DNA of 64,000 nucleotides from Cryptomeria japonica (lineage: Eukaryota > Streptophyta > Pinopsida > Cupressales > Cupressaceae). Under the pieces are notes generated by a model. It worked only from the letters and a program-made list of their open reading frames with translations, did no database searches and was not told the origin of the DNA. The DNA lies in the NCBI RefSeq assembly GCF_030272615.1, contig NC_081406.1:139029361-139093360 (forward strand). The letters run 5' to 3'. The position numbers and the translations under genes are program-made. Of the stretch, positions 1-13,720 are shown in pieces (the first letter of the stretch is position 1; each line of letters starts with the position of its first letter).

Positions 1-939
1 ATCACAAATGCAAAAATTAGAACGCGGAGCAGAAAGATCAGTCTCAGTCGCACAATAAATCAGAATCATCGCAAATCCGACCTACAACTTCACAAAAAAG
101 CTAGACCTGCAAACACAATGTTAGAAATAAAAAGGACAAGAGTCCCACCAGGCATACCAAAATGTATATAATAAAAAATGATGATGAAAACTATTGTAAA
201 ACCACAAAGATTCAACTACAATTAAAACCCTAGTTCTACAACCAAACATTCACCATACACCAATGAAGAAACCTAAGAACATGCAAATTCACAAAATAAA
301 CAAAACTACCATTCACATGTCAAGTAGGGTTTAAATCTCCATTGTCTCCTATCTCCATTGATCATGTTTGATATATTTGCTCTCAGATTTTTATATGTGC
401 ACAAGAGCTCAACAAAGAACGGATTGTGGTTGAAGATGCTTGATCCCAAGAAAGATTGATTGCATAAGTGTTGATTAGCCGATTAGGGTTTATAATGAAG
501 GAGAGTATCCTCTTATATAGAAGACACTTTAGGAAATGGAGAGATAAGATTAAAAGGTGAATATGATAAATGGTCAGTTAGGATTAAAGGGTAGGTAGAA
601 GAAATAATAAAAATAGTAAGAGGGTTGGTAGAGGAAAATTAAAAGATAAATGGCATGTGCCATTGAAGGAAAAAGCTAATGAATTACTTAAATAAATAAA
701 GATTTATTTAATGAATAGAGAAAGTGGGATCAATTAAATAAACAAAATATTTATTTAATTTAGGAAAAGGGCAATTTAAATAAATAAAAGTATTTATTTA
801 AATGAGGAAAGACTTAGAAGAGGATTAACGAATTAATTAAATAAAAAAGAATTTTTTTAATTAATAGAAGACTTGGGATAAAATAATTAAATAAATAAAA
901 TATTTATTTAATTAGACATGACAATTTTAGGTGTCTACG
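1..939 (+). repeat. 3' end of an AT-rich LTR or related repeat
   Basis: The segment closes with a GGTGTCTAC-like end near 939. This is the reverse complement of the TGTAGACACC start at 61325, and similar to the ATCTACA end at 40033. Its last 250 bases hold five AT palindromes (about 688-712, 734-758, 774-803, 832-864 and 884-914) of the form TTAAATAAATAAA-n-TTTATTTAA, spaced about 45-60 bases apart. No coding frame is convincing. The left edge lies outside the window, so whether this is a complete LTR cannot be judged. The family call rests on the shared terminus and shared AT-palindrome style, which is inference. Confidence 0.5.
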
Positions 940-3589
940 AGTTTAACTTTCTTAGTTGTAGTGAGTGGATCACAAAAAGGGTGGATGATTATTTTATGAG
1001 TGTAGCTCTTGTCTATTGTGAGATAACAAGATGCTTTTTACATCAGTTGTTCTTACCTCCCCTCTTTATTATATATGTATACACTCCTCTAGTTTGTTAT
1101 TCATTCATTTATGGCAAGCTCTCATTATGTTATTTTTACTTATTGAATATTTTCATTTTCATGTGGGAACTAATTCTATTTTACTATTTTTATTCTATAT
1201 CATTGCTAAGAGAATTTATTTGATTTATTTCCTTATACTAAGTTTTAGGTAGCCTTCAATTATTTTTTAATCTAACAATAGCTAGTTTGTTGTATCCCTT
1301 GTTTAGAAGGTTTAGTAATGCTATAATTTTAATTTTAATTTAATAGTTTTAAAAATTTAACTACTAATATTTTTAGTATAAATAAATTAGATACAATTAC
1401 TGAGTAATAAAAAAATGAAATAGCTTATGCATAATAGGTAATGCAATAATTCTATTTATTATACTTATTATGAATCCCATCTTGGTTTTTTTAAAGATTT
1501 CTCTAAATGTAGATAGATTTAAAAAAATATATAATGAAAAATAGGTCAAAAAATATTGAAAAATAAAAAACATTAAATCTATGATACGTTATTTTTGGGT
1601 TATCTCTCCACCATTGATCTTCTATAACTTGGTTGTTGGGTCTTGAAGCTATTTTGCAACTAGGCCACCAATTACTCATGTCATGTGTTGTCTTTCTATT
1701 ATGTTTATAATTGAGTTTGGAAGGTGCTATGTTGTCACCACCATCCTTGACACACCATGGTTGTTGGATCAAAAATTTGGAATTAGAAATTTCTTTATTT
1801 CCATCACCACCACTCACACAAGAAGTGTCGAGTAAAATTTTTAATGTGATCGGTGATGCTAACATGACACACCCTCTAGTACCAAGTGAAATGCTTTTGC
1901 CCATAGCTATGAACTAGTGAGGTCACAAACGAGGGACCTCATCCCCATGTAACAATACAAAGGCTCAAACCCATGAGTACATTAGATCAGAGAAGGCACA
2001 AGCCTACGATCACAATGTCCCAGTGGGGGTTTGAATGTTGGTGGCCACAACAACACCACCACTTAACCAACACACTATGGGAAGAACCCCAATCAACATA
2101 AAGATTCAAACCCACAAGCACAATGGCTACTACCAGCACCACCCTTGAATCTTGATATGATTATTGAATAAAAGATGGACTTAGAAGTTGCTCTACTACA
2201 ACCACTAGCCCATTATACATGCCCTACCTCAACCACCATCTTGTGACATAACTATTAGGTCAAAAACAAACTTTGAGACATTGCCTTGTCTCCATCACCA
2301 TTTCCTTATCTATGTTCCATTACCACTGGTATTTTTTCATACAACCATTGGTTCAAAATTTTGATGATGTAGTTACTTTGCTAGCATGATTAACCCATAA
2401 CTTATCTCCAACAATGTGATTCTCCGCTACCATCAAAAGCCTGGTAAAATTTTCCTAGATTCTCAATTTGCTACTTACAAGTTGTAGGACCTACCAGCTC
2501 TTCTATAACCTTCTTTAGTAGTCAATACTATAGGTTCATATTCATGTACTTCTCATAGAAATGTGACATATCAAGATAAGAGTAAATAAATACAATTACA
2601 TAAATATTATATTAAAATTACATAAATATTATAATTATGCATAAGTAATTTGTGACCCAAAAACTTAAGAATTTACTGAGAAAAAAAAAGAAGAAGAGAA
2701 AATTTACTAATATTTGTCAAATAAATAGAGTGTGTTGGTTTATTGAGATTTAACTAGAAATTTTCAATTAGTACTCATGTTTGAGTATTGCTTTACAAGA
2801 ATCAATCTCTCATAACTATAAACATTCACTTAATGCTCATTACATTTAAATAGTTCCAACAAATAAAACATGACAACAATTTCTCAAAAGATCACCTAAT
2901 TTGATAATTCTTCAACTAAAATGCATCCACTTGCCCCTTCTTGAACCCCAACTTGGCAATATGTAAAACAAGTTGGGCGTTGGGATGGGTCACAGGGATA
3001 CCTTTGACTTTTATCCCAAAAAAAGAAAAAGAAAAAAAAACTATAAAATTTACCCACATTAAATAGATTCAATTTTTTCACTATTTTATACAAATTCCGA
3101 TCTATCAATCAATTTTTTGTGATGATCATCTATTTATAATTACTCTTCAAATATAAAAGGAGCCCTCTTCACATTGTCAAAAAAATTCTTAAGGGATAAA
3201 ATCATAAAGGATACAAACATATAGACATACATATATGAATTGTATATATGTATGTAATATTTATTCTATTATTTAAGATTTTTCAACAATGTGAAAATAG
3301 ATCTCCCATTTTATATAATTTAGTGGAATGAATACTCTTCAACCTTTGATTCTTATTCGAAAAAATTTCAACTTAAGCCTCATACTTCTATATCCAATAA
3401 CTAAAATTGCTTGATAAATAATATAAAATCTTTCTATTAAAAAATATTGATTGTACTTAACAATAAAAATATGTATAGCCATATGACCATCAAAATTATA
3501 CCATTGACGCGTGAGTATACTATATTCTGCAATAAAAATCCGTATACAAGGACATATCACTATCAAATTTAACGTTGTGGTCTGCTGAG
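940..3589. other. AT-rich stretch with no supported gene
   Basis: Several short frames occur on both strands, the longest 133 codons on the minus strand at 1503-1904. They are low in complexity and show no recognisable domain. There is a run of A and T-rich microsatellite-like sequence, and a poly-purine tract near 3015-3040. I see no RNA gene, terminal repeat or transposon coding motif. Confidence 0.5.
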
Positions 3590-4115
3590 TTTGTTGATTT
3601 TGTCTGCTTTCTACAACTCGTACTCTGAGCTCACATTGACACGTTAATGGAGGCTAAAGTCAAATTGCAGTGTGGCCCCAATAAACATATTTAAGGTTTT
3701 TTTAATCAATTCAAATGAAACACTCCTACACTTTCGCTTTGCTTTATCTCCCTGTTTTTTTCCTGCCCAATTGCTTAGTGTACAAGTACCCACTAACAAG
3801 ATAAAAGGACAAATTCATTCTTTCATTATAAAGTTACAATTTGTCAATGTGGGCCAATTTGAAGGGCCGAAGCTATTCTGGCTCCAAAACAGACCTTTCC
3901 TACAGTATGATGGCAACGTGTTAGTCAATCGCAGCCGTTTATTGCAAAATCGACGGTGTTAAACGCGCGACTAACATGCGTGTTAGTCAATCCGTACTGT
4001 CGTTTTAGAGCCAGAATAGACACATCCAATTTGAAGCTCCTCTTTCTATTTTGATTGATAGCACAATTTCTTGGGGAGTTGGGTGGTGAGGTATTGTTGG
4101 TAAATAGATTTGTCT
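3590..4115 (+). pseudogene. Diverged copy of the promoter/5' leader of the rhomboid-like gene
   Basis: This block aligns by eye, in order, with about 19200-19480, the region just upstream of exon 1 of the rhomboid-like gene. Shared landmarks include ACACGTTAAT, GTGGCCCCAAT, a TTTTTCCC/TGCCC-AA segment, a TAAC-AGATAAAA segment, TCAATG-GGG-C-AATTTGAAG, and CTTGG-GAGTTGGG-GGTGA. The order and spacing are kept if the 161-bp inserted MITE is removed. No counterpart of exon 1 was found just downstream, so only the 5' portion survives, or the remainder lies beyond the foreign sequence that follows. Identity looks like roughly two-thirds to three-quarters, judged visually. Confidence 0.55.
3865..4025. 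mobile_element. 161-bp MITE with 18-bp TIRs and an 11-bp target duplication
   Basis: CCAATTTGAAG occurs at 3854-3864 and again at 4026-4036, exactly flanking a 161-bp insert. Near its ends the insert carries inverted repeats of the form CTATTCTGGCTC-Y-AAAAC (from 3873, and the complement ending at 4019). Inside, GTGTTAGTCAATC appears twice as a direct repeat. There is no coding capacity. The long target duplication suggests a Mutator-like parent (family duplications are usually 8-11 bp), but the superfamily is not proven. The related 5' sequence at 19200-19480 lacks the insert, which supports calling it an insertion. Confidence 0.7.
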
Positions 4116-4807
4116 TTCCTTATTTGTTTAAATCTTAAAGCACTACGGGTCATAGAAAGGCAGACAAATTTTTACCAAACAGTTGGAAAATCATTGAATC
4201 GATTAACCTCTGAATTAAGGTACACCTCCCTCTAGTAAATATTCGTTCGGCTCCAAATTACATACAATCAATAGAATGCTTTTCACCAGAAAGCAATTAA
4301 AGGCAATTGCATACACCAGTCAATACAAAATGAATGCAAGCACCGATCCATATATAACTTTTTATATAAAGCCGACAGACTTTATACGAACACTAAAACA
4401 AAATGAAAAGCTTATAAAGATGAAATTTGCCAATAGTTTTCTGCACACATAGAAAGTATAACAGCCCCTTCTTCGAAATAGATTTACATAGAAATCAAAC
4501 TTCAAATATCAAACACATAGATTTGAAACTGAAAATAGCTTTTAACAAGATTTTGCATTCATCGATGGTCATCCACTTTCTACATACACAAAATGTTTTT
4601 AGCCAATCTTAAAGATAGTCTTTTCAAAAACTTAGTGAACCCGATCAAAGTCATTACAAAACATATTTATAGGTCCCCAGACGCAATAGTTCCTTTTTAC
4701 CAAAGTAAAATAAACTCGTAAGAGTTAATAGAAAGCAACCCTAACTGTATAACCGAAACTAAGGAAAATAACTAGACTCGCTGGCAAACAACTGCCAGCA
4801 ATGCTAA
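4116..4807. other. Non-coding flank of the 1,061-codon frame
   Basis: No gene is supported here. The segment lies between the duplicated 5' region on the left and the end of the minus-strand reading frame at 4808. I looked for a long terminal repeat matching 8000-8800 and did not recognise one. Confidence 0.4.
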
Positions 4808-7800
4808 TCATGTCGTCTGCTCAATTCCAGTGTGATCGCTTGGGTTGGTGTCTTGAACGGACACCATCACCGCCTTCACCGCGCTCCACTCTCGATGCAC
4901 TTTTGAAAACTTCTGGATTACAGTTACGTGTGGCAAACTGATATGAATTACTCTCTACTTCCAGAGCTCCTTCTTTCTCTTCACCATCTACACTTTATCT
5001 CTGTGGGAATCCAGGGGATTGAGACAAATAGTGAGCATCGATTCCACCTTAGAGATCTTCGTAAAGTCTTCCATAGGCAAGGATTTCTCCATCTTGATTT
5101 GTCTGATGTGGCTACTAAACTGGTTAATCATCTCCGTGGTGTCTTCCAGGGTTTCGCTGTCTTCTTTAAATAATTGGACATCCACGCAATGTAAATCCTT
5201 CTGCATGGTCACCCTTAAGGCCGTTAATTCGCCACGCAAACTGGCTGACTCATTATAACCCTGTTCAATAATTTGGTTGTGCCACTCAATACTCTCCTTA
5301 CAAATAAACATTACATCCTCATTTAATCCCGACACTTGATTCTTAGCAAGAAAGTTCATTAGACCATAACACTGAATATCACGCATCTGTTTTGAAATCA
5401 CAGCCCACTTAGATTTCTCCTTCTGCCACGATACCAAGTCGGAGTCCAATGCTTTGGTGACCTCATTGGCTTCTTTGAAAATCTGGACCAAAGCCGTTAT
5501 GTAATTAGTTGCCTGATGCATGATCGAGGTGAGCCACTCTAAGAAAACCTCAGCAATCATCCTGTTTCGTTGAACTTCATCGAAGAATTTTTGATTGCTA
5601 GGTGATTTTGGACTAAATGGTCCTGAATGTTGGGACAATGGTAATGGGCTATTCTGCAAAGCATGAATATACTGGGCCATTTGTGTTAAACTTTGTTTCA
5701 ACTCGACCTTGTCTCTCTTGTCCTTCCAAGTATGGGAGATAATTTGTTTAGTTGAAGTTTCCAGATGCTTCACATCTACGGCTCTGGTTCCAACCCCCAA
5801 ATCAATTCGTTCAATAGTGTAGTCTACTTTTGAAGCTGTGGCAACATCTTTGTTGGACTCGGGTCTAGCAATGTCTGCAGTCCAATGCTTCGTGCTCTCG
5901 TCAAAATCAATCATAGCCTCTATTTTTAACTTTTTGGGCTTTGTGGACCTTCCTAGACATTTACTCACAGCATCCTCCATTGATACTGAAATAGGAATCA
6001 CATTCCTTTTCCTGGTGATTGAATCACTTAACCATTTTGGTGCTAGAGTCAGTTCATTTGAAGGCATGGGTGGAAATCCTGCTGAGGATGGTGGTGTGGC
6101 ATGGTCTATATAAGACTGGATTTCGAGTGTCCCTGGGTCCTGGAAAATAGTATCCATGTTGATTAAAACCTTGTCTACTTCGGAAACAGGGGATGTCATC
6201 TTGCACAATGTTTCTTCTACATCCAAATCCAGAATGAGATGAGAAGCCGACAGTTGGAAACTCTTCTTGGACCTTGAACTGGTCACTCAACCAACAATAG
6301 AAAGCTCAACCCCGATGCCAAGTTTCTCTTCTTTAATCCTTGTCTATCCTTTTCCTGCATCAGAAACGGGAATGTTAGTCAAAACAGAAGTTTTACTTGC
6401 GGTACTCCTCTTTCCACTTTTGCTTCTTGGACTGGTTGCTCATGTCAGATGAAATCGGCAACTCCTAAGCCAATTTTCCATCCTGTGCATTACATTGAAG
6501 GTGTGTGTCGGAATACTATCCCCCATCTTCTTGCTCCAATCCACTTCTGGAAGAGGTTCATCATGGACCCGCTTCATAAACTCTGAATCAAGTATGTCTT
6601 CATCATTGGTGGTGACACCTGAGGTATCCATTGGCAATTTCATGTCATGGATTTGTTTCAAAGTTAATCTGGACCAACTCCTCCTCCGTACTTCAAATTC
6701 ATCTTGGCAACCCTCCCAATAATCCTCCAATTGAGGAACATGTTGATCAAGTACCATCTTTTTCACATACTAAGCAATAAAACCTTTACTATCAAAGTTA
6801 TCCCTTTTCACAAAGGTCTTCAAATGAAACCTTTTAAATTCCAGTTCAAGATTTAGTGCATCAGAGACTGACCTACAACTATAATGGCCTAAATCAATGG
6901 GAAAAATCCCACTTCTGTCAAAGTCCTCACCATAATCTTTTGCGACATAAGCAAACTGTCTAGAAACTTCGATCAAAATGCAGGAGTCTGAAACGTACCT
7001 GGGTAGTCTAAAGGGTTCACCCTTAAATCCTCCAACTCTTAGGTAAGTGAAGTGGTTGAACTCTATAAAGAAACTGCCATATATGTTAACAAGCTCCACT
7101 GCTTCTGCAGACAATCTTCTATGCAAATTACCCTGTAATTCAAAGGTCAGCCTTCCAACGAAAACATCATTCCAACGAAGATAATCATCAACATGCCCTT
7201 TCAAAGTCAGACTAGGATGATACTCATAAATTCTCATTCCTTGAACCCATTTTACATAAGACAACCCAGGGCATTCTCTCACACAGGCAAGCATAGATAA
7301 CAGATAGGATGACATATAAAAATTAGGCATTCCCAGATAATTACTCAAACCTTCATGTAACCTTTCTGCAATGACAGTTCCCCAGTCGATGAACCGAATT
7401 CTATCCAAAGTGACCTGGATGAAGAAATACATCCAGTCCTCCCAGTAAAAAGAGTGGGAATTACCCTTTACCCTGCTCAATAGTATTACCAAGTCTCGGA
7501 TTGCAGGAATTAAATGTTCACGGGTTAGAGGTCTCGGCAGCCTCGAGCCCCCTTTTTGGAATTTTAGGAGCCAATTTCGTGCAATAACAGTTCTATAATA
7601 CTGTTTTTTCTCAGAGAAAACTCCGTAGGATTTACCAATGGTCCAATCTTCATAGGGTTCCCGGTGTGGAATACCCATGGCTACCATTACTGTCAGCCTA
7701 TCAATGGACAACAAGACTTCACCATCGTTTTTCCTTATGCATCTATTACCCTTGTCATAATGATTCATACATTCTAAGACTAACTCAGGGCAAGGAGCAA

Positions 7801-7990
7801 CTGTGGGAAAGGCGGTTGCTTCTACTAATCTGCTCTGTGCTACATCTCTCATCATGGGGTCTGCAACTGAATTCCTTATTCTTTCTAAAAAAACATCTAA
7901 ACCCAGCTGAACTAACATTGTATCACTTAACTCTGGTAAAGAGCTTACAAGGGAAGACAAGCTCATCAATTTGGGAAAAATAGGTCTCAT
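4808..7990 (-). pseudogene. 1,061-codon frame of unknown family, broken only by in-frame stops
   Basis: Reading starts at an ATG (7990-7988) and stays in one frame to a TGA at 4810-4808. There is no frameshift in 3.18 kb, but six internal stops occur: TAG at 6772-6770, TGA at 6442-6440, TAG at 6346-6344, TGA at 6289-6287, TAG at 4990-4988 and TAG at 4957-4955. Sequence on both sides of every stop still reads like protein. Residues 1-406 are rich in W, F, Y and L with a globular look (for example the FYWEDWMYFF and FIEFNHFTYL stretches). The middle is S/T/K-rich and looks disordered. Residues from about 800 on are helical and probably coiled coil. I recognise no catalytic motif. The style resembles transposon-associated plant proteins of unknown role, so it may be a gene of a non-autonomous element or an amplified gymnosperm family. 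Two short inverted repeats lie 580-740 bases upstream. Confidence 0.65.
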
Positions 7991-8566
7991 GTTTAGTTCG
8001 TGGTTTTCCCCAATTAATTCCAGGCAAAGAAGGAAAGTGGAAACAAAAACAAGCAGCTAACAGAATACCCAGATCTTTTAAAACAAACTGCAGTAATTTA
8101 GAAAGTTGTTGAACATACCTTCCTCTGTACTCTGTAAACCCCTATCACAGCCTATTTCTCCCGCTTTGAAAACTCCTTCTCAAAATCTTCTCAAGAAAAT
8201 AATAATCCCAATGAGACAACTACTCAGTTTTAAAGCCGGGAAAATCTTACCCATCATTACTAAAAGCTGCCTTCATTACTCCTTGTTCGTGTGACCTTAC
8301 TTTGAAATGATTGCGCTGAAGTATGCCTTAAATGTTAAGTCACTTCACTTCTAACACAACAGATCCTCACACATACTCACCATAAATGGCAGTTTTCAAA
8401 TCATTGAAGAAAGAATATTCCTCCCCTCAGTGGTCGTTTATCATGTTCTAAAAGTCCACGTTGTCACCACGTGGCAAGTCATATGTCTTTCAAGAAGCCT
8501 ATACATAAAACTTTGACCCTTGCGAAACCATCGCAACACAACACAAACATGACAAATCTTGAACTT
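7991..8566. other. 5' flank of the minus-strand 1,061-codon frame
   Basis: No separate gene is supported. On the minus strand this is the region that would hold the promoter and leader of the 4808-7990 frame. I do not see a clear TATA box that can be tied to a start site. Confidence 0.35.
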
Positions 8567-8723
8567 TGAACCTTGAACCAAAAAGGTTCATGTTCAAGGT
8601 TCAGAGAATGCAAAATGCCGACAAGGACTAGCAAGACTAAAAATCACGCAGGAGGAAAAACATTCAAAACAATGCCCGTTGAACTTTGAACCTTGAACCA
8701 AAAAGGTTCAAGTTCAAGGTTCA
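8567..8723. repeat. Two copies of a TTCAAGGTTCA inverted repeat
   Basis: At 8567-8603 and again at about 8687-8723 the sequence reads TGAACCTTGAACC, then AAAAA, then GGTTCA-GTTCAAGGTTCA. Each copy can fold into a hairpin with an A-rich loop. The copies are 120 bases apart and nearly identical, and the second runs on into further GTTCAA units. They sit upstream of the minus-strand 1,061-codon frame, so they could be regulatory or the edge of an element. Neither role is shown. Confidence 0.7.
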
Positions 8724-10889
<2,166 letters not shown>

Positions 10890-11370
10890 AAGAGCATCAG
10901 TTACCACCCATGTTCCAATTACCATTCACTCCTTGCTCACCCAACCCCCCAATTACTAACTTTAATTAAATGAAACAAATGATAACTACAAGCCCATTAA
11001 AAAATTCCACATGTACCACTAGCAAAAAAAATTGGATTTTAATTGGAGGAGTTGTGCAGCTTTATTGGTACCTATAGCAGACGACTACTAGTGCATTTGT
11101 GCATAAGTATTGGCCATTTTTGAGGTGGTTGTAGTGTATGGTTATTGGGGCATCTTTAAGTAGGTATCGAGTGACACTTTGAAATGACCACTTTTTGACT
11201 CTTGTATGCATAACAGATCCCACAAAATGCATTGTTAGTACCCAAAAGCCAAAACAATAGTTATAAGCAATTAAGTTGCATATGGAGACAAAAAAAAAAA
11301 TCATCGAAATCTAATGCACCATTTAGGATCTTTGGGTGCTCAAACTTAGCTATAACAACTATTGGTACAC
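10890..11370 (+). repeat. Dispersed repeat, copy 1 (partner at 34150-34625)
   Basis: This segment and 34150-34625 share a series of words in the same order and orientation. They include CAGTTACCACCCATGTT versus AGTTACCATCCATGTTT, TTTGTGCATAAGTATTGG, a TATCGAG-GNCAC segment, AATGACCACTTTTT, AAGTTGCATA and an A-run followed by TCATC-AAATCT. No coding frame is shared and no clear terminal inverted repeat was found. It is an unclassified interspersed repeat, possibly a non-autonomous transposon. Confidence 0.7.
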
Positions 11371-11859
11371 TTCATTTCAAGCATCCTCTTTATGCTTCTT
11401 ACCATAATATCTGAAATTTATCTTTACAAATAGGCGATTGCACCCAAACCAAAAACACTAAGAGTAGAATGACTTTTTATTAAGGAATAGATTCTTCAAC
11501 TAATTGTACATCTACACTTAAGGGCTTTCAGTTTGTTAAAAAATTATCCAGACATGTAACTCATTAATTATTTAACAAAAATAAACCAGTAAAAATCACT
11601 ATGTACTATACATGTTGCAATATTGTAAAGTAGGTCTATCTCTCACATAATTACAAACAAATATTTTTCATACCCAACAACAAGTTGTATGCTACTCAAT
11701 TGTTATTAGTACATTGGCATTCAACAATAAAATCCATTACATAATCTTGTTTTTCTTAAGAGGCATACCCTCATAGGAATTTTTTTATAAATGGGCTAAA
11801 ATAAATTGGTAAAATACAGGTTGGGAGATCAAGGCTCTAAGGGAATTAGGTTAAGGTTG
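11371..11859. other. Non-coding flank of the LINE
   Basis: No gene recognised. The left edge of the LINE is placed at about 11860 by where ORF1-like reading begins. The true 5' end could lie in this stretch. Confidence 0.35.
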
Positions 11860-11894
11860 TGTTTTTTGTAAATTTAGAGCAGCTGAACATGACC

Positions 11895-12612
11895 AAGCAG
11901 TGTTGTTGTCTGGTACTAGGGTAATTTGTACAAGCTTGGACCTTATATTTTCATCTCAAGGGCTCATCTAGGTCACGTTAATGTGGGTTGAACTCCCTTT
12001 TGTGAATCTTGTCTTTAGGCATTTCTTGTGAGAAATAGTTTCCCAACTTGGAAGAGTCATCTAGTGCAAACATAGTGAAGACATGTTCTCAAGTTTAAGG
12101 TTTCATCCAAGAGTCTGTGTAGAGATGGATCTAAACAATCGGCTACCTAAAAATATCAAACTAACAGACCTTGGGTTTGAGTTTAACCAACCTTTAGTAT
12201 ACTTAAATAAACCCAATGTTTGCTTCCATTATTGTCAAGAGGGACATCTGATAAGAGATTGTCCAATCAGGAAAAAAAGAAGTTACGCACTCCCCGACAC
12301 ATTTTCCTCCCAGACAACAAATGATCAAAACTTAGTCCCAGACTTCTGCTATGCCTAATGATGCTATGCCTTCTACAAAAGGCAGCTCATCTTCCCTCTG
12401 ATGCACAAAATAATAACAATTATTCTGTCAATCCTGAATCATCCTTCAAAGATGTTGTTATGCCAGATGGTTGGAAACTAGTAAGGAAAAGAAAAGAACC
12501 TTCTAGTCCTGTGCAAAATTCATATTTTGTTTCCCATTATTCTCATATGTCTTCACCTCAAAATATAAGGAGCACAGATCATACTTCTTCCCCTCCTCTA
12601 GTTGTAAGGTAG
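11895..12612 (+). pseudogene. LINE ORF1 (RNA-binding, zinc knuckle), broken
   Basis: Reading fragments match the plant LINE ORF1 pattern. A VWVELPF...LGRVI-like stretch at about 11980-12065 resembles DUF4283, followed by the longest open piece (12083-12358). That piece contains a cysteine knuckle CFHYCQEGHLIRDC, with one residue more than usual between the first two cysteines. The following 84 codons (12358-12612) are S/K/P-rich, as expected before the end of ORF1. The last codons seem to continue after the nested transposon, at about 13615-13723. In living relatives this protein binds element RNA. Confidence 0.7.
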
Positions 12613-12620
12613 TAATCTTA

Positions 12621-13609
12621 GGGTGATCCCATAATATCGGGTTACACTTTTTGATGTGTCCTATTTTTTGTTGAAATCATACATTTTTTAGAAAATATAA
12701 TGATTTGAGCCTTGAGAGGTCCCATTTGAAGTAATTAATTGAAGAGAGTTACATCAAAGCCTATTAGATCAAAATCTCTTAGATGGAACCTCTCTAGTCT
12801 TAAATCATACCTACAATGGAGTCTCTTTCACACCTATCAAAATACTAATAAAAAAACACTTTTACATTAACTTTTGGGGAATCAAATGAATTCATTTCAA
12901 AAGTTATGTTTTTTAAGTATGTAATCCTTATTATAAGCTTTCCAATTAGTATAATTTTTATTTTATTTAATTTTATTAATATATTTATGTTTTATTTTAT
13001 GAATGTAGGTTTTTTCATCAAACATTAAGGATTGTTTTTCACACATGTGGAAAGATTGAAAAATAGTGGAAAAAAATTGTAAAAAATATCGTTTCCCTAG
13101 GTATTAATATCCTCATTTCAACACAAAAGGAAGTTAATTCAAATGCCTACAAAAAAAGTTGTGCATTAGGGAATACACCTTTGTCCAAATTACAATTACT
13201 CAGAATTTAAAAACTAACTAGAAAAACACATGTAACAAAAAATTCTGAAAAAATATCCATCCACTAGATATTGGTGTGATAAATCCATACTTTAAAAATT
13301 AGAATTTCCTTCTTGCTATAAAAAATCTTATGCATTATAGAATAAATGCTACTTATTAAAAATGTTAATTTTTGAAAATATTAAGTCATTTAAAGTTACA
13401 TAACAATTTAGTCAAATCATTTATAATTATTTAAAATATATATATTTAGAATCTATATGAAAAATCTCATAAATCAGTAGTTTGCTTCATCTTCAAATTC
13501 TTAATGGTCTAGTTGCTATAAGTGTTAGAGAGTAAAGATCTGGTGCAAAATGTTGATTTCAGTGTCAGGTTTGGCCAGAAAGTGTAACCCATTGTTATGG
13601 GATCACCCC
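12621..13609. mobile_element. About 989-bp TIR element nested in the LINE
   Basis: The left end GGGTGATCCCATAA...GGGTTACACTTT (12621 on) is mirrored by the complement ending at about 13608-13609. This gives terminal inverted repeats of some 30 bases with few mismatches. The insert is flanked by CTTA (12617-12620 and 13609-13612); depending on where the end is placed, the duplication is TTA or CTTA. A TTA duplication with GGG-starting termini would suit PIF/Harbinger, but the superfamily is uncertain. The interior is AT-rich with no transposase frame, so the element is non-autonomous. LINE ORF1 sequence resumes on the right side. Confidence 0.75.
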
Positions 13610-13720
13610 TTAATTTTTACCCCCCTCAAAGGATCCAAGGTCTCCTAAACATTCTATCTTTCTTGCAAACCATTATAATGTATTGCCACAAGAGGAAATC
13701 CCTTTTGATTCCTCTTTACC

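Noticed and set aside
1503-1904. 133-codon minus-strand frame
   Set aside because: No recognisable domain, low-complexity end, and no supporting context.
5838-6113. Plus-strand frames opposite the 1,061-codon frame
   Set aside because: They are shadows of the minus-strand reading frame, which has far better protein-like composition.
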